Shown here piece after piece: positions 12,201 through 24,600 of a DNA stretch of 51,921 nucleotides (its first letter is position 1; the number at the start of each line of letters is the position of its first letter). The notes beneath the pieces were generated by a model. That model was given only the letters and a program-made list of their open reading frames with translations, did not search any database and had not been told where the DNA came from. The position numbers and the translations under genes were made by a program. The DNA comes from Zygnema cylindricum (Eukaryota > Streptophyta > Zygnematophyceae > Zygnematales > Zygnemataceae), in assembly GCA_037447655.1 (NCBI GenBank), contig JBBHKE010001126.1:1-51921 (forward strand). Reading direction: 5' to 3'.

Positions 12201-14145
12201 GTCCACCCTGTCGATCCCCGAAACGGTTGAATAACTAACTTTGATTGGTTAACAAGTGAACTCTTTGTAAAATGTAATTGCATACATTTAAACTAAGGAA
12301 ATATTTGAGTATAATAGTGGCAAATCAGTTGTTCAACGCCCCTTAGGCTCAATGTTTACCTCTGTGAGCTACAACTACTCAATTGTTTTACATCTACCAA
12401 TTATCAAAGCTAAAAAATTAAGTTAGTCGACCTCAGCCACACCGTTATTATTTTCGGTTTGATTGGGTGGATTTTAGGAGTATAGTTTAATTGTTACTAT
12501 ACGAATTTTATCGTAGGTAACCTTTCACAAATTGAATGGTACACAACACGCGATTATACTTAGAGTACGGTGAAACGAACCAAACTGTACTAAAACGTTT
12601 TGTTCACAATTAGGTCAGTTCGTCAAATTTGTATTTTTCGGTTTTAATGTAATAATATGTATCCACCCATTTTAAAAACATTTTGATTCCCTTCCATCAA
12701 GTCGATGCGATTAATTGACGAGGAAATAAACGGTGGTGTGGTCCCTTCAAGTTACAAAAGTACAACAGGTTTGTGTGCATAAAAGCACAATAAACAGTAT
12801 GTTAAATCTGTCAAAGTAGTCGTGGGGTTTTATTGGTATCCTTTAGCATGTCATATTCGTTTTTAACATTATTAATGGTCTAACAATTTTAATGTTCCAA
12901 TTTTACGAAATCCAACGGATTTTGTTCGGCTCCTAATCTCCAAATCAATATGTATCCATCCGGTTTATTTCCGAACAACACGAAGTCGACGTGAACCAAA
13001 AAACGTTGGGTCAACTATTAATTGTGAGTATAAAAAGTAAATGTTTGTAAAATTACTTACAATGTTATCTTATGTATCTTGTATGGAGGATAATCACCTC
13101 GGGTTTGCGGTTTACTCTTAAGGTTTTATGGTTATGTTTGGCTATTTTGATCAAGTTTGTTATAAATTCTCCAATTTTAAATCAAAACACTCAACGAGAT
13201 AACAACGTGGTATGCTTTAACCCTTTGTAATTTGACTAACTTTTTATGAAATGGATATGCATGTAATTATAGGTTAAAATAGCAGGAAACAATATCAACA
13301 ATGGTAGTTTTTTATATAAACCATAATAATGCACCATCTTAAGGTTTTGTGACACTCCATTTGTAATAAAATAAAGTTGTACAAATATTTTTAAACATGT
13401 TAGACATGTTTTTATACGACCGTATTTGTTAAATGATTTGATAGAGCCTATCATCCATTTGGTACACCATACAAATACATCCGTTCCATCATTGAGGCTA
13501 GTGATCTCTTTAAGTCTCCGTAAAGGATAAAAGAGGTGCGTGGTTTGAGTTAAAAACAAAAAAGAAAACAAGGTTAACTGGAGACACAACCTATCAAAGC
13601 CCGTGAAAGATGACATTATAACGAATGTTGTTATAAGAATTGGCAATGTATACTTGGAAAACCACTCAATCCGAACGCTAATCAAAACTATCACGTAACC
13701 CATTTCAAAGCGGCTGCTTAACACACTATAATTATGAATACAACAAACCGAGGTGGAGAAAAATGATTACGCACATTCCCTTATACTTTTATAATATTGA
13801 CAAAACTACAATTTGATTAAAAACCTCCCTCGTTGCAACAAGACGAACACAACCAATGCGCTTTGAGGAAACAAAAAAACGTGTTGCTGTCGAAATCATG
13901 AATATTGCGGGCAACAAATGTCCACGAGTCAATTCAAAAGCCACCTTAAAAAAATAATTAAAACTCTCCGATGGGATTTTTGTAAGGAATATTTAACGTT
14001 AATGTTCATGTACCATTTTCGGGGGTCCCGAAATCGACACAAGAGTGGACCAAACCAAAGCTATAATAAAAGTCATTCGATTAAGATAAAAAAGAATTTG
14101 AGAGGGGTGTAAGTTTTAACAAAAGGTAAAAAATGTATTGGTACT

Positions 14146-14221
14146 GGGGATGGAAGACGCTGGGGGGTTGAAATACTATATGTGGGGATGGAAGACGCTG
14201 GGGGGTTGAAATACTATATGT
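14146..14221 (+). repeat. Perfect 38-bp tandem duplication
   Basis: Two identical 38-bp units (14146-14183, 14184-14221) start GGGGATGGAAGACGCTGG. Confidence 0.95.
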
Positions 14222-15108
14222 GTGGCAAGTGTCGTGAAAGGGCAAGATAACCGAGTAGGAATTAATTTCGGTACACCAACGATGGTAAATGACTTTGCGC
14301 GTACGATTCATAAAGGTACAAAATAGAGTTTTACGTGGGATAACTACTCGATCCATATCCTCTTGTTGCTACCTTTAGATAAGAAATATTCACATCTTGG
14401 TCGTTTCTCGTGTGTCGAACAAACATTCCCACGAGGAGGTTAGCCTAAAACACTAATAATAAAAAAAAAGTGTATCATGTCGCCATATTAAAGACTTCGC
14501 TTGCATAATGGTTGAGTGGAAATTGAAGTGCAAATTGCCTTTTTTATAAGACGATACAAATTACGACGTTAATCTTGTAGTGTAGGGTAACTCAAGTGGT
14601 AACACCGCAACGAACTAAGGGCGTGAAGAAAATCCAACTTGTTACAAGATGGGTTTACCAGAATAAGGGGTCGAGTATAAAATACCCTAAAAATAGTCGA
14701 ATAACTTTTACACGCGATGCGTCGTTTCTTCCCAATCAAACATAGGTGCACCCAAGATTATGCGCAAGAGGCACAAAGGACGAGAGGTGAACATATACCA
14801 AGAGAATGATACACAACTGATGGAAACTAATCAAAGGGTTGGACGAAGGGTGACAGATGGAAGTAGGGACCTGAGAGGATAAGAAAGGGTTTTATAGACA
14901 CTCGTCGCTTTTGAGGGCCCATAGGGAGCCATAAGGTTGGAAAAGTGGAAAAAAAAAAACAAGTTAAACTTACCCGAAGATAAAGAGACTAACGAATTTG
15001 GTCAAATAGGGTTGTTCTCCCATGGTTTTAGTGTTAGGGTGGGGCTCCATCAGGCGAAAAGTGAGGTTGTTTACTGAAAAAACAGTATATTTTCGTACCA
15101 AGCCATAT

Positions 15109-15139
15109 ATATATATATATATTCACATATATATATGCA

Positions 15140-15175
<36 letters not shown>

Positions 15176-15200
15176 CATATATATATATATTTATATTTAA
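15109..15200. repeat. (TA)n microsatellite
   Basis: Long AT runs broken by ATTCACATAT and ATGCATATTT. The open frame across it (Tyr/Ile runs) is not coding. Confidence 0.9.
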
Positions 15201-16101
15201 CATGTTTACTAAAGATTCGGCAAGATTCTCCAAGCTTTTGGGCGAAAACGTCGACTGTCCGATTTCGTGTTTTAAAAGCAAACGCTCATTCTATCCAGTG
15301 TCTGGCTAGTGTCCTTAACTGTTCTCAAGGAGTACAATAGGCAATTAGCCATACACTAGACGTGTACGATTGGTACACCTGAAAATAAAAGATATGATCC
15401 GTGGGCGACGAGCGACGACAACCTCAAATTGGCAAAGGCCATGTGCCATAGTTCAAAAGTAGGCGTTTAAATTTTAGGCCTTTTGTCGGCGCCTTTATTG
15501 TAAGTCGTGGTATGGGCTTTTCATGTGATCTTATTAAGTCGCTACTTTGATCAACGACCGTCCGATCGTCCGAATCTGACGATAGTCATATCGTAAGTTG
15601 TGTTAGCTTTTCATGTGATCTTCTTAGATCGCTACTTTTATTAGAAACCGTCCGATCTTCCAAATCTGACGGTTTAAATATAAAAGACCTCAAAACTCAC
15701 ATAAAATATTTTTTTGTCCGAATGTTTTTCAAAATTTAGACATGACGTTTAATTCTTTATCGAACGATGTGCAACTTAACCTTGTTACTATTTGTTTTCA
15801 TTTTGCGACCAATACAATATGGGTCTTAAGGTCATATTGCATATTTTGCGTACAATAGGCATATTGTATGGGAGTACTTTCACCTACTTTTGAACTATGC
15901 CATGTGCCTTCTTACAAGGTGGACTAAATCCACCGAAAGTGACGATAAACTATTTGCCGTAGGATATCCTCTGCCGCTCCTTTTGCCATCCATTGACCTT
16001 CGCGGAAAGAACTTTATGTTTAAAACATAATAACGCAATTCGAACAGTAATAAAGTACGCACGCACATATTTTAATATTTAATATGTTTATACAAATCTT
16101 A

Positions 16102-17258
16102 GGGCGTGTCCCCATGTGTTCAAGTAAGGGTTTTTTTCCGTCATTTACACATAAAATGGGACTTCCTACTTTAAATTATTACGCTGTACGAAAAATGGGC
16201 AAAAACTCAAATACATTTTGCGTCATCTTGGAACTTGAAAGGTACGGCGATTTGGTAGTATTATCATCGCGACCCACTTCTAGCTCATCTTCACACTTGC
16301 ACTGAAATCAAATCGTGACTTGCTTTTAATAAAAATACTACCCTATTGACGAATAGAAAGTCAGGGTTGCACGCGTCAAAATTTTTCATTTGTTTTTTTG
16401 CAGTTGGGAGAATACATGAAAAAAAAATTGTTTGTCCGTTTGCTAATGTTGGGTATCGGGTAGTTTAATATCGCGATAGTTTCGATATTCGATATATCGA
16501 ATATCGATCGAACAGATTCCTCGATATATCGTACCGGGACCAACATAAATTATCGCGATATATATCGCAAAAATTGCTTGTCCGTACAGTGAGAGTACGG
16601 AAAACTGTACAAAAAACTGTACGAAAAAACGTACGGAAAATCGTACGGAAATTTTGCCCCCCCCCCTCCCCCCCCCACTGAGCGCTCGGGGGGGGGGGGG
16701 GGTTTGAAAAAAAAAATTAAAATTTTCATTTTCGATATATCGTCGATACGATATATCGGCGATATATCGGCAATATATCGCGATATTTCGATAATCGATA
16801 TATCGAAGCGATATATCGATTATCGGGTACCTAAAATTCGGTACATATCGAATATCGGCAAGTGGTCCTCGATACCCAACACTACCGTTTGCTTATGTTG
16901 TCCACTTGTGGGCGTCTACAAATGTCATTCTGTAGACGTAGGCGATTGCTTATGTCGTTCACGTGTGGGCGTCAACAAATGACAGTTGGCGTCGACAATT
17001 GTCCCAGTATGTCAGGAGCTCTTTGCGGCCTACAAATGTCCGCAGTTTGTTCCGAGATCGTTGGCGTCTACAAATGTCAGCAGTTTGTCGGCGTCTACAG
17101 GTGTCGCAAGTATTTGCGACGTGTACAACTGCCACATATTCAAAATAATGAACGCGCAAGTAACGATTGACATAGGCACACTTTGAAAAGTACACCGTAA
17201 AATCAGCGCTAAATTCCAAAATAACGTTTCAAAATATCGGTTACATGGGGACATGCCC
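16102..17258. mobile_element. PIF/Harbinger-like non-autonomous element, 1157 bp
   Basis: Ends GGGCGTGTCCCCATGT / ACATGGGGACATGCCC flanked by TTA at 16099-16101 and 17259-17261. It contains the nested hAT-like copy (16444-16884) and, at 16905-17110, an array of degenerate GGCGTCTACAAATGTC units. Open frames inside are chance products of these repeats. Confidence 0.88.
16444..16884. mobile_element. hAT-like non-autonomous TIR element, 441 bp
   Basis: Ends TAATGTTGGGTATCG / CGATACCCAACACTA with a perfect 8-bp duplication, CCGTTTGC, at 16436-16443 and 16885-16892. It has the same palindromic ATCGATAT-rich arms as the 29083-33035 copy. The centre holds a C-run/G-run inverted repeat (about 16657-16702). 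It is nested inside the Harbinger-like element at 16102-17258. Confidence 0.88.
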
Positions 17259-17261
17259 TTA

Positions 17262-18195
17262 GATTCGTCCCTTCCGTACAGATACGACGTTAGATATCGT
17301 GCTTCTAAAATTTGTGACTATTCTTGGCGTATGAACAAGAACCTTCGTGTAGCCATAAAAAATAAGCCACGTAGGTGATAGATGCCTTGCTGGCTGATGG
17401 ATAAGTGATCTACATATTACTGCCAGTAAACGTTCCCGTACGATTACTGGCAATGCCTGACATTAGCAAATCCAACATCTGATTCCGCAAATAAATTTGG
17501 ATATACTCTAAACTTTTATTTTTTTAAAGCGCAGTAACATTAACATCATTGCCATGCTGGCGAACCTTATCCGAACCTCTCCATACCCTACCTATTAACG
17601 GCGGATTTTACACGCGCGGTGTCAGATAATTTGTGCGCGGCCGTCGGTACGGAGGCAGTTTTTTGACGGGTTAGGTGGACGACCCTCATGAATTCAAAGG
17701 ATCTGGTGGCTTGAATGTGTCTGTACGGATTTATCCGGTGATGTCCAAGTGGCAATCTGCTGTGCCAACCTAAATCTATATGAGAATTTACGGCCAACCG
17801 GTGAAAATTTGGCGGGATATGTTTTTTGTCTGATTTGAATTACGTCTGGATAACTGTACGTTTATATGTTGATTATCGCCAACTATCGCGATATCGATAA
17901 AGATCGGAATAACCGATTAACAACGTGTTATCAAGGTCCTGATATCGACAAATATTGATCATCCAATGTATTAACCCTGAAGTCGTTCGATATGCAACAC
18001 CAGTTTTCGCTGTTTTGTTCATTTTAGTGCAAAGATTCTAAACCAATCATCTGAACCAATCAAAATACTCGGAAATGATTTGTCGGCCGGACATGCCGTT
18101 ATCGCACGTGTATAAACCGCTTTGCAGTGGACGAAAAGCGTCTACCGACGTTTTCCAAGGCTATAATTCCTGTGTGGGTGGGTTCTATGCATAGC
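17262..18195. other. No gene recognised
   Basis: Mixed-composition DNA with short CGATATCG palindromes near 17885. It may contain the HAD promoter and a 5'UTR exon, whose limits cannot be seen. Confidence 0.5.
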
Positions 18196-18312
18196 TCAAT
18201 CGTGCGATTGTTTTTTCGGGAATGTATGTGGTTTCCCCATACTGTACGTGGATTAGACCGTACAATATGCGTACAGTATGGGGGGATGTAGCCGATCGTT
18301 TTCGCACATTTT
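18196..18312. repeat. Palindromic TATGTGG-family element upstream of the HAD gene
   Basis: CAATCGTGCGATTG...ATGTATGTGGTTTCCCC is mirrored by GGGGGATGTAGCCGATCGTTTTCGCAC. The centre has CATACTGTACG / CGTACAGTATG. It lies about 300 bp upstream of the first coding exon. Confidence 0.6.
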
Positions 18313-18620
18313 AAATTTTGAATGCGAGAGCCCTGGAACAGTGGAAAGTGAAAGCATCCTAGTCTGTACTGCCAATGTTTCTCATTCCTTTTTGAATTGT
18401 TTGGTAACTGCTCCTGCAGGTTTTCTTGCCGCAAATACGTCCAAACAATTTGGTAAGGACTAAAGAGGAAACCAAACCAAGCTAATAAAAGCGATTACGT
18501 CGTCGCTCGGGAAATAGCATCTATCCAAAGTTTCAGTAACAACACTACAGTAGCAATTTGCTTGTCAAAGTTTTTTATGTGTACACCTTTTTTTCCGACT
18601 TCTTCCAGATAGAATCAGGA

Positions 18621-21600
18621 ATGACTTTGTCGTCATCCGTAAGGCATGTCTTCTGTAGGAGTCACTCAAAGTCGAAGTTTACGGCTTCTTCCTCGCAAAC
18701 CGAAACCACGCTGAAAACTTTTATTGACTGCCCGTCTTTTTCTTCCAAAACTTTTTCTTCCGAATCTTTTCCAAACCAAGCTGAAACCACTGATTTCCAA
18801 AATGTTGATAAGCATTTTTTCACTGAATCTCTTCAAAATTTTGAGAGAGGTAACAGAAATCACGCCGTAAACATCAACAAAGATAGTAATATGGAAAAAA
18901 AGCTAAGTATGCGAAGATTTTCATCCTTCGCTGCTAAGCTGGCGTCATCACCTTCTGCAATGCTGACGCCACCTTCTGTACAGATGACGTCACCTCCTGC
19001 AAAATTGATGTCACATTCTGCAATGCTGACGTCACCTTCTGCAAAACTGACATCAGCGGCTGCCGAGCAATCTTATGGAAATTTTTTTGAAGGGCCCTTC
19101 CGAAAATATTATGATGTTGAAAAGACGACTTTAAGCCACAAAGCTTTGTTAGTAGATGCCGCAGGAACACTCCTCGAACCAGCTCAGCCGGTAGCACAGG
19201 TTTGTATGTTATACAAACATTTGGTTTAGTTATTTATTTTTATTTGTTTTTATGATTAAAGATTTTGTCGCGGCAGCACAGGTTTCTATTTATGTACTTA
19301 GAAGGAATCACTATTGGTGGCTTAAAAAAGTAATGTCATTGAGAGCTACAATTTTTATTACCTTGGTCGAATGCTGAGATCAACCTTATCGATTGGACGT
19401 TCTTTTGCTTTTTTGGTCACAAGGAGTATGCAGTTTATTGCTATGATTCTTGGTACTTGTGTCAATTGTTTGGAAGTAATTGAGCTTTTCAATGCTGAGA
19501 TAAACTTCATCAATGGTTTTTTTTTTTTTGTCAACTGTATTTGTGTTCTTGTCATAATTTATTTTTTTAATCTTGGACTCGAGATGCAAAGAGTTTTTGA
19601 AAGCAATTGTGCTTCGAATGCTGAGATCAATTGGATCTCAACATTTATCAATTATATATGTTGTTTTTGATTTGTTGTTGTCTGCACATGTGTTTTAGTC
19701 ATCATGTACATTCAGATTATATGTTCTGTTCTGAATATTCCATAAGAGGTTGTATTCATAAAGCATTGTTTTATATGGGTAAATAGAGTTGCTCGTTTGC
19801 TGAAGAGTATTGTGATGTTACAGGTGTATCTCGAAATTGGACGCAAATATGGAGTATCATATTCGGAAAAAGAAATATTGGATCGGTATCGACATGCTTA
19901 TGCAAAACCTTGGTGCCATTCAATATTGAGGTGTGTGTTTGCCACCATATCAAGGTTGAAATGGGCGAAAGCAATTGGATCGCTATTTACCCCATACTAT
20001 ATGCGTATTACAATTGGAAATGCTGTATGTGGTTTACTCATACTACGCGCGTATAATACAATATAATACACGTTTAGTATGGTAAACCACATATAGCGTT
20101 TCCAATTGCTTTCGCACATTTGAATTGTGCTTCATATATCTGGTCATGTTGTTGGAAACACCTGTTAAAACTTCTTCTTCTGTTTTTAAATGCATGAATG
20201 GCTGTATTTAGATGGATTATGGTGATGATCTGTTGAGGTTGGTGTAGTGCTAAAATAGTTTTTGTCGATGATTTTTTGACGATGGTGTAGCACAAAGATA
20301 GTTCTTTGTTGATGATCCTCTGATATTGCTACAGCACAAACATTGTAAAGATGATTAGTTTTATTTGCCGAATTACAGGTGTTCTCACTGAATCAGTTAC
20401 CACTTAATTTTGATGCATGCTCATGCGAGTTATTTGTAGTAAATTACGCCGCCCCTCGCTATTAGAGTTAGTAAATTATTAGCGTTAACACTTTATCAGA
20501 ATTAATACACTTAATTATGTTTTGCCAGTTGGCTTATTATGGGCCACTTTAACAAATATTGTTATTAACATGTAGCGATGGGCTGTGTAGTTTTTTTTTC
20601 ATCACACATGATGCACATATACAAAGAATTATAGCTTGCACAAGGTAAAGCAAGTTTGTTGAACATATTTCCTATACATTTTCTCAGAACCTTTCACCAA
20701 TTCAAGCGTAGGTTGAATCTTATCAAAACTTTGTTGTAGTGCCATGCTAAGTGAACCAAAAGCAAGTTGGCGCAGCCTTAGTCTCAAAACAAAGAAACAT
20801 CCTGGAAGATGTTTTACGGGATGTACTTATTATAAATGCTGGTCTCAAATGTGCCAAACTTGGTTTTACAAAATCTACATAATTACACCGAACTTGCTTA
20901 TTTTATGGATCAAAGTGAATAATTTTGAACCGAGCAATGCGGTACAGTTGTGTGGCACTACGGTTACACTGCCCATCCTATTAGTGTTAATGACAATAAT
21001 TCTGTCGCGAATTTTTTGACCAAATTCACAAAATAGTGTTAATAACACCTTTAAGGGAGTGGACTACAAGTTGCCACGTCTCCCTGTACGAAGTTAGTGT
21101 TGTACATCCTAATTTTGCATTTACAATCATTCCTTCTCTCGAATTAAATAATTTGCAACCCTACCAGCTTTTTGGCCACTAATACTGTGCCATTTTTATT
21201 TTTTTTTGGTAGGTATGTGGATGATGCTAGACCTTTCTGGCAGCGAATTGTGGCAGAGGCTACAGGATGTTCTGATCCACAGTATTGGGAAGAGGTGTAT
21301 ACATACTACACACTGCCACAGGTGATAATTTGAGGTTTGGCCCTTAATAGACTTCCTCGACTTTGCTGAATCCATGCAGAATAGTCGAGGGAGAGAGAAA
21401 AGGAAAGAGAGGGAGAGAGAGGGATGGGGGGGAGAGAAAGGAAGGAGGGGAGAGAAAGGAAGGAGGGATAAATGAGGAGATATAGAGAGGGGAGAAGGCG
21501 AGAGAGGAGAGAGGAAGACGGAGGCAGAATTGAAAAGGGAAAGTGAAGATGCAGCCAGAAGTAGCTATCACTCATCATACAGCTAATTGGTGAAAAGTTG

Positions 21601-24600
21601 TTTTTTTTATGATGTGAAGCCCTCCCATTTTTCTCGTTTTCTTGTGTTGAAATGTTACATTCGTTTATGGTGCGCAATTAGGTGCTTCACGTTGGAAAGA
21701 CGAAGGAGTTTCTCAAACTTCTGTTGGTGATGAAGCAGAGACCTTTGTTTGACTCAACCTTGTTTCTTGAAGTGAAGTCATGCGGCTAGTCAGTTTGGAA
21801 GTGATATAGAACACTGATCATACAGGACAGTTTTTTCTACTACACTGCCCATTGCTATTAGAATTAATCACTCTAATTGGAGTGCATATATTTTTAACCC
21901 AAAATCATAAATTGGTGTTGGTAACACTATTTAGTGAAGTTCCCCGCAGTGATCCACGCGTTGTGACATAATTTGTGTAGTAATTTTAATGAGGTCTTAA
22001 CACTGAAAATCCACTGACTCCTAATAGTGATGGGCGGTGGAGTAATTGTTAACTGTGTCTGGATCTTTGTGATGTGTACAGGCTTGGCGTGTGTCCGATC
22101 CAGAAGCAGAGGAAGTTTTTGCGGCTCTTCGAAGGGCAGGAGTGAAGCTTGCAGTAGTTTCCAATTTTGACACTCGCTTGCGTCCACTTTTGAAATCCCT
22201 GCGCTGTGATCACTGGTTTGACGCACTTTCTATATCTGCTGAGGTAAGCCTTGTGATGTATGCGACACTGCCCATTAGATATTAGAGTAAAACACTCTAA
22301 ACCAAGTCGGTTTTTTCTTGACACAGGAAAATTACAAATTAGTGTTAATGACAACATTTAAGTGGCCATAATGAGTCAGATAGCAAAACATGATTTAGTG
22401 TAGTTGAATCTAATATTGTTAACGTTAATAATTCACCAACTTTTATGGCAATGAGAGGTGTCCAATTTGTCGTGAACATTAACCCTGCACTGTCCATTAT
22501 TATGTGAGGCCATTCTGCATTTTGCAACCAGTGTGAAAGGAATCCCTATTGTCCTATTAATTCTGGTATATTTCTTATCACTGTCGATTATTCACAATGG
22601 TCTTGTTGTTTATTGCTTCGAAAGCTTGATGAAAAAGATTTGCTTGTCTAATTGCTTTAAGCAACATTGAAGGATATCAAAGCAACGCGTGATTTCTAAA
22701 CTTGGATTCTTAGATCAATAAATCCAATTTAATTCAATGCCCTTGGAAGTCTTTCTCTCTTTTAATTTTTGATGATAAGGTGTCTTATTGACATCTCCTG
22801 TGGTGCAACCTACTCTAAAAAGTAAAGAAATACACCTTATGAATGTGAAGTTTGAAGCCATTTAGGAGGATCCAATATTTATGTTTGAAGAAGACTCCTC
22901 ACCATGAACTGAAGGCCGGCCCCTGATGGAACTGAATGAGTTATCACTTGGACTTTTAATTGTTTCCTTTCACTGTCAGGAGGGGAAATGTGTCAACGAT
23001 AGGAAAGAACAGTACTGCAGAGTCGAGGAAAGTTGCATAACTAAATTAAAATTAAATCATTAAGAAACAAAACTGCCTATCGCTGTGTAAAGGAATTTTT
23101 ATTAGTAAAGCGAATTTAGTATCAATAACACTAATTTAGGGCAGGAGTGACGTGGCCGGTTTAAGGCCACTACCTTGGATAGTGTTACTAACAGTATTTT
23201 ATATTTTTCGGCCAAAGAAAGTTGAAAATGGATTAGTGTTATCAACACTAACTGCATTGAGCAGTGAACCTTTATGTTGTAGACAGTTGCAGTAAATATT
23301 TGTAGCCGAAATTATGGAGCGTAGAATATGAAGCATAAGTTGGCGACTCATTTTGTTTTTAAAGTGTTTGGTCCAGAGGCACAAAGGGAGTTAACAACTG
23401 TGGCCGCCTTGTGTAGTAATAGATGCATCCACTCTTTTGCAGATAGTAAATTTCCAAGAGTTTTGGATTCTGATTACAAATATTGTCCCCTACGTGTGTT
23501 AAAGCTCAAAAATTGTCTATGGTATGGAGAAACCAACTTTTTTTTTGGCCTTAAATGACAATACGGTTTGTTGACAAAAAGTTGATGTGTTGACGAAAAG
23601 GTTTACGAATCTCATATAGACCCAACCAAAGAAACTTAAAAAAATAAAGCAAGAGTTTGAGTATTCAGTGGGGTTTTAGCTTGTACGAGTGTTTCCGTGT
23701 GGGTGACGGTTTCTATAAAAAAACTGTGGACAGCATAGTGAATGGTTGGGACTATTCCCTTTCTAACGGAGCTCAGCAATTTTCGCTAAAAGAAGTTAAA
23801 TGTAAAAGCTTGTAAGAATCAGGTTCCGTATGGAGTGGCCAATATTTTGTATGAACTCCAATTCAACCACAATGTCAACAATAACCTTCATTGGAAGCTA
23901 GGAGTGGGAGAGGGTGAGGGGGAGGGGGAGTAGAGGTGCAGGGGAGTGTGAGGGGAGGGGGAGGGGCGGGGTAGGGGTAGGGGAAGGGGGTAGGGGAGGA
24001 AATTTCCCTATTCTAATGCTATTTTCACATGCAGGTGCAATTTTTGGTTGAGCTACAAAATTCAATACGAAAACTCCATTTGGCCCACTATCTTGGCCAG
24101 ATATTGCAGTGGATAGCAGCTTCCTTATACCTTATACTGACACCGTGAATTCCTTATATCTACACCGTGAATTCCTTATACTTACACTGAATTCCTTACT
24201 TACACCGTGAATTCCTTACACCGCGAATTCCTTACACTGCAAATTCCTTACACTGCGAATTCTTTATATCTACTCCGTGCATTCTTTATTCCGTGGATTC
24301 CTTATAATTACACCGGAATTCCTTACACCGTGAATTCCTTGCACTGAATTCCTTATACCTACACCGTGAGTTCTTTATACTTACACCGTGAGTTCTTTAT
24401 TCTTACACCGTGAATTCTTTATACTTACACCGTGAACTGGAGCTCTGTGTGTCGCAGGTACAAGCAGAAAAGCCAAATCCCGCCATTTTTCATCGCGCCT
24501 GTGAATTTTTAGATGTGCATCCCAGTGAGGCGGTTCATGTGGGAGATGACCGTAGAAATGATATCTGGGGGGCACGAGATGCTGGCTGTGATGCCTGGCT

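Larger units (their letters stand above)
12201..16098. other. No gene recognised
   Basis: AT-rich, with the 38-bp duplication and a TA microsatellite. The longest frame, 13236-13724 (minus, 162 codons), is hydrophobic and AT-driven with no motif or repeat support. A duplicated segment with CTTTTCATGTGATCTT and CGTCCGATC words lies at 15515-15670. Confidence 0.6.

Noticed and set aside
13236-13724. 162-codon minus-strand ORF
   Set aside because: Hydrophobic, AT-driven composition, no motif, no neighbours or splice support.
15022-15309. ORF of Tyr/Ile repeats, and similar ones at 48259-49079
   Set aside because: Direct translation of TA microsatellites.
18278-18463. Possible upstream coding exon of the HAD gene ending at GTAAGG (18452)
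   Set aside because: Joining to the acceptor at 18608 gives the wrong frame; it could only be 5'UTR, and it overlaps a palindromic repeat.
23905-24445. CRISPR-like regular array
   Set aside because: Units are adjacent and degenerate with no unique spacers; it is a minisatellite in an intron of a eukaryotic gene.
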